DNA from: Maribellus sediminis
GTDB taxonomy: Bacteria > Bacteroidota > Bacteroidia > Bacteroidales > Prolixibacteraceae
Assembly: GCF_011799805.1 (NCBI RefSeq)
Contig: NZ_WXUB01000003.1
Span: 1-64,000 of the forward strand
Direction of reading: 5' to 3'
DNA length: 64,000 nt
Positions 62,979 through 64,000 of this stretch are shown here, piece after piece (the first letter of the stretch is position 1; the number at the start of each line of letters is the position of its first letter). A program made the translations under genes and the position numbers. The notes beneath the pieces were generated by a model. The model saw nothing but the letters and a program-made list of their open reading frames with translations, was not told the origin of the DNA and made no database searches.

Positions 62979-63617
62979 TTAGCAACCTCCTGCGGCAACA
63001 TTACTTTTCTGTCGGCGTTGCACCTGAACCGGCTTGCTCATGTCGTCAGAATTGAGTGCTGCACCGTCTTTAGGAGCAGCCATTTCAGCATAATCGAAAC
63101 GGGCAATGCCTTTAAAATAAGCGTCATCGTCGATGGTTGAATAGAGATCATCTTTGTGCTCGAAATAATAATTATAACCTCCCAGCAAGAGCTTCACGTT
63201 ATTAAATCCAACCTGGCGATAGAACATCCACGGGCCATTGGCGTGTAATTCGTCTTCACCAACCAACACAACGGTAACTCCCATATCCCGCAGCTTTTTC
63301 ATGCGATCGATGTTTTCTTCGCGGCTAAGTACCGATGCGGCAAGGTTTTCCGATCCCGGGATATGTCCCTGACCAAAAACGAAGTTATTCCGAATGTCGA
63401 ATAGTACGATACTATCCGGTTTATTGGCAATAATATCTTCCAGTTCCCAGGGATAGACATAATCCTCGGACAAGGATAGCGCACTCACACTTTCGGCTAT
63501 GGTTTTTTCGTAAGTAAACAATGGCTTTGGCTTTGTGATAAAGCCAATAATCAACACAACTACAAAAATCGACAAAGCGATCAGAGTTCTCCACGGATTG
63601 AGTTCATGTATATGCAT
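62979..63617 (-). CDS. Membrane-anchored rhodanese-like protein with C-terminal cysteine tail
   Basis: 212 residues. One N-terminal helix (LIALSIFVVVLIIGFI) then a rhodanese domain at about residues 50-160 (FDIRNNFVFGQGHIPGSENL, then the site loop VVLVGEDELHANG, and FNNVKLLLGGYNYY). The active-site Cys expected in the loop is missing. The protein ends RRQKSNVAAGGC, with its only late cysteine as the last residue. The upstream neighbour ends the same way. The periplasmic location is inferred from the anchor. Co-transcribed with it (24 bases). Confidence 0.85.
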   Translation of the reverse strand: MHIHELNPWRTLIALSIFVVVLIIGFITKPKPLFTYEKTIAESVSALSLSEDYVYPWELEDIIANKPDSIVLFDIRNNFVFGQGHIPGSENLAASVLSREENIDRMKKLRDMGVTVVLVGEDELHANGPWMFYRQVGFNNVKLLLGGYNYYFEHKDDLYSTIDDDAYFKGIARFDYAEMAAPKDGAALNSDDMSKPVQVQRRQKSNVAAGGC

Positions 63618-63641
63618 GCTACTAATTTTTACAAGTTAAGT

Positions 63642-64000
63642 TTAACATCCTCCGGCTGCAACGTTGCTCTTTTCACGACGACGTACTTCGACGTCAACTT
63701 TTGTTGCTTCCGATTCTCCTGATCCCGCTCCGGTGAAATACATCTGGGCTCCTTTTCTGAAAGTGTATGTTTCAAAATCGACAGCAGGTGCATCATCACT
63801 TGGTCGCTGCGGTTCTATAATGGTTTGCATCCAGCAATTAATTCCACCTTTCAGAACATAAGTACTGTTGTAACCCAAGCGTTTGGTGAGTACCCACATT
63901 TGATCGGCTTTAATATCGTCGTTGGAAACAAAAACAACTTTAGTCCCGGGCATTCCCAGGTACGAAAGATTGCCGTTAACCAGCAAGCTATCGAGTGGAA
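63642..64000 (-). CDS. Rhodanese-like protein with C-terminal cysteine tail (5' end beyond window)
   Basis: The C-terminal 119 codons; the frame is open to the right edge, so the start is not seen. The rhodanese-like part shows PGTKVVFVSNDDIKADQM, where the CxxxxR loop would be, without the Cys, then LGYNSTYVLKGGINCWMQ. The tail ends RRREKSNVAAGGC, identical in its last nine residues to the downstream gene. The GGIN-C cysteine lies in a strand, not in the catalytic loop. Function unknown. Confidence 0.8.
   Translation of the reverse strand, partial: PLDSLLVNGNLSYLGMPGTKVVFVSNDDIKADQMWVLTKRLGYNSTYVLKGGINCWMQTIIEPQRPSDDAPAVDFETYTFRKGAQMYFTGAGSGESEATKVDVEVRRREKSNVAAGGC

Overview
This window comes from a member of the phylum Bacteroidota, most likely an environmental, oxygen-respiring relative of the Marinilabiliales/Prolixibacteraceae. 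That placement is inference. The support is: a Por-type (type IX secretion) C-terminal tail on one secreted protein; many exact matches to the Bacteroidota -7 promoter box TAnnTTTG just upstream of genes; a fused cbb3 oxidase subunit CcoN-CcoO; a MnmA with a Bacteroidota-style insertion; and GloVer, HYR, LamG and spondin surface proteins. No rRNA, tRNA, CRISPR array, transposase or phage gene was recognised.

Layout. (1) 1-4709, minus: the N-terminal 1569 codons of a giant secreted repeat protein running off the left edge. (2) 4.8-8.3 kb: three paralogous PAS-LuxR regulators and an alpha/beta hydrolase. Two of the regulators share a 22-bp palindromic operator-like site. (3) 8.5-12.1 kb, minus: nadD, gmk, yicC, mnmA. 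(4) 12.3-15.4 kb: a spondin-domain lipoprotein, a small secreted protein and a DEAD-box helicase. (5) 15.5-20.7 kb, minus: a caa3-type (A2-class) oxidase operon with SCO and heme O synthase. (6) 21.4-33.3 kb, plus, head to head with it: a Tat FeS protein, NrfD and cytochrome c module, then a complete cbb3 set (ccoS, fused ccoNO with an extra heme domain, ccoQ, mono-heme ccoP, ccoG, ccoH, a SafE-like protein, ccoI). (7) 33.3-48.7 kb: a cell-surface locus with a methyltransferase-glycosyltransferase fusion, an MBOAT/SGNH acylation pair, a VTC-like polyphosphate polymerase/DUF4956/CotH-kinase operon, a type IX-secreted propeller-like protein, a divergent metallophosphoesterase and two large membrane proteins with jelly-roll-like tails. 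(8) 48.8-60.8 kb: an SLC12-like transporter and housekeeping genes (coaD, NUDIX, pyrE, birA, rsfS, ftsH, LUD protein, cdsA, pssA). (9) 60.8-61.7 kb: a gene-free stretch with small palindromes and a structured element. (10) 61.7-64 kb, minus: a sigma-54 activator lacking a DNA-binding domain, and two rhodanese-like proteins that share an identical C-terminal cysteine tail.

How it fits together. The two oxidase operons start from one 654-bp intergenic region, so an aerobic and a micro-oxic branch of respiration can be controlled side by side. The cbb3 genes carry their own assembly and copper-supply factors plus a probable alternative quinol-to-cytochrome module. The least understood parts are the CotH/DUF4956/VTC operon in its surface-polymer setting, the cysteine-tailed rhodaneses, the FeS-NrfD-cytochrome module, the LamG domains nested in HYR-like repeats, and a family of word-like repeats sitting directly behind the stop codons of many genes.
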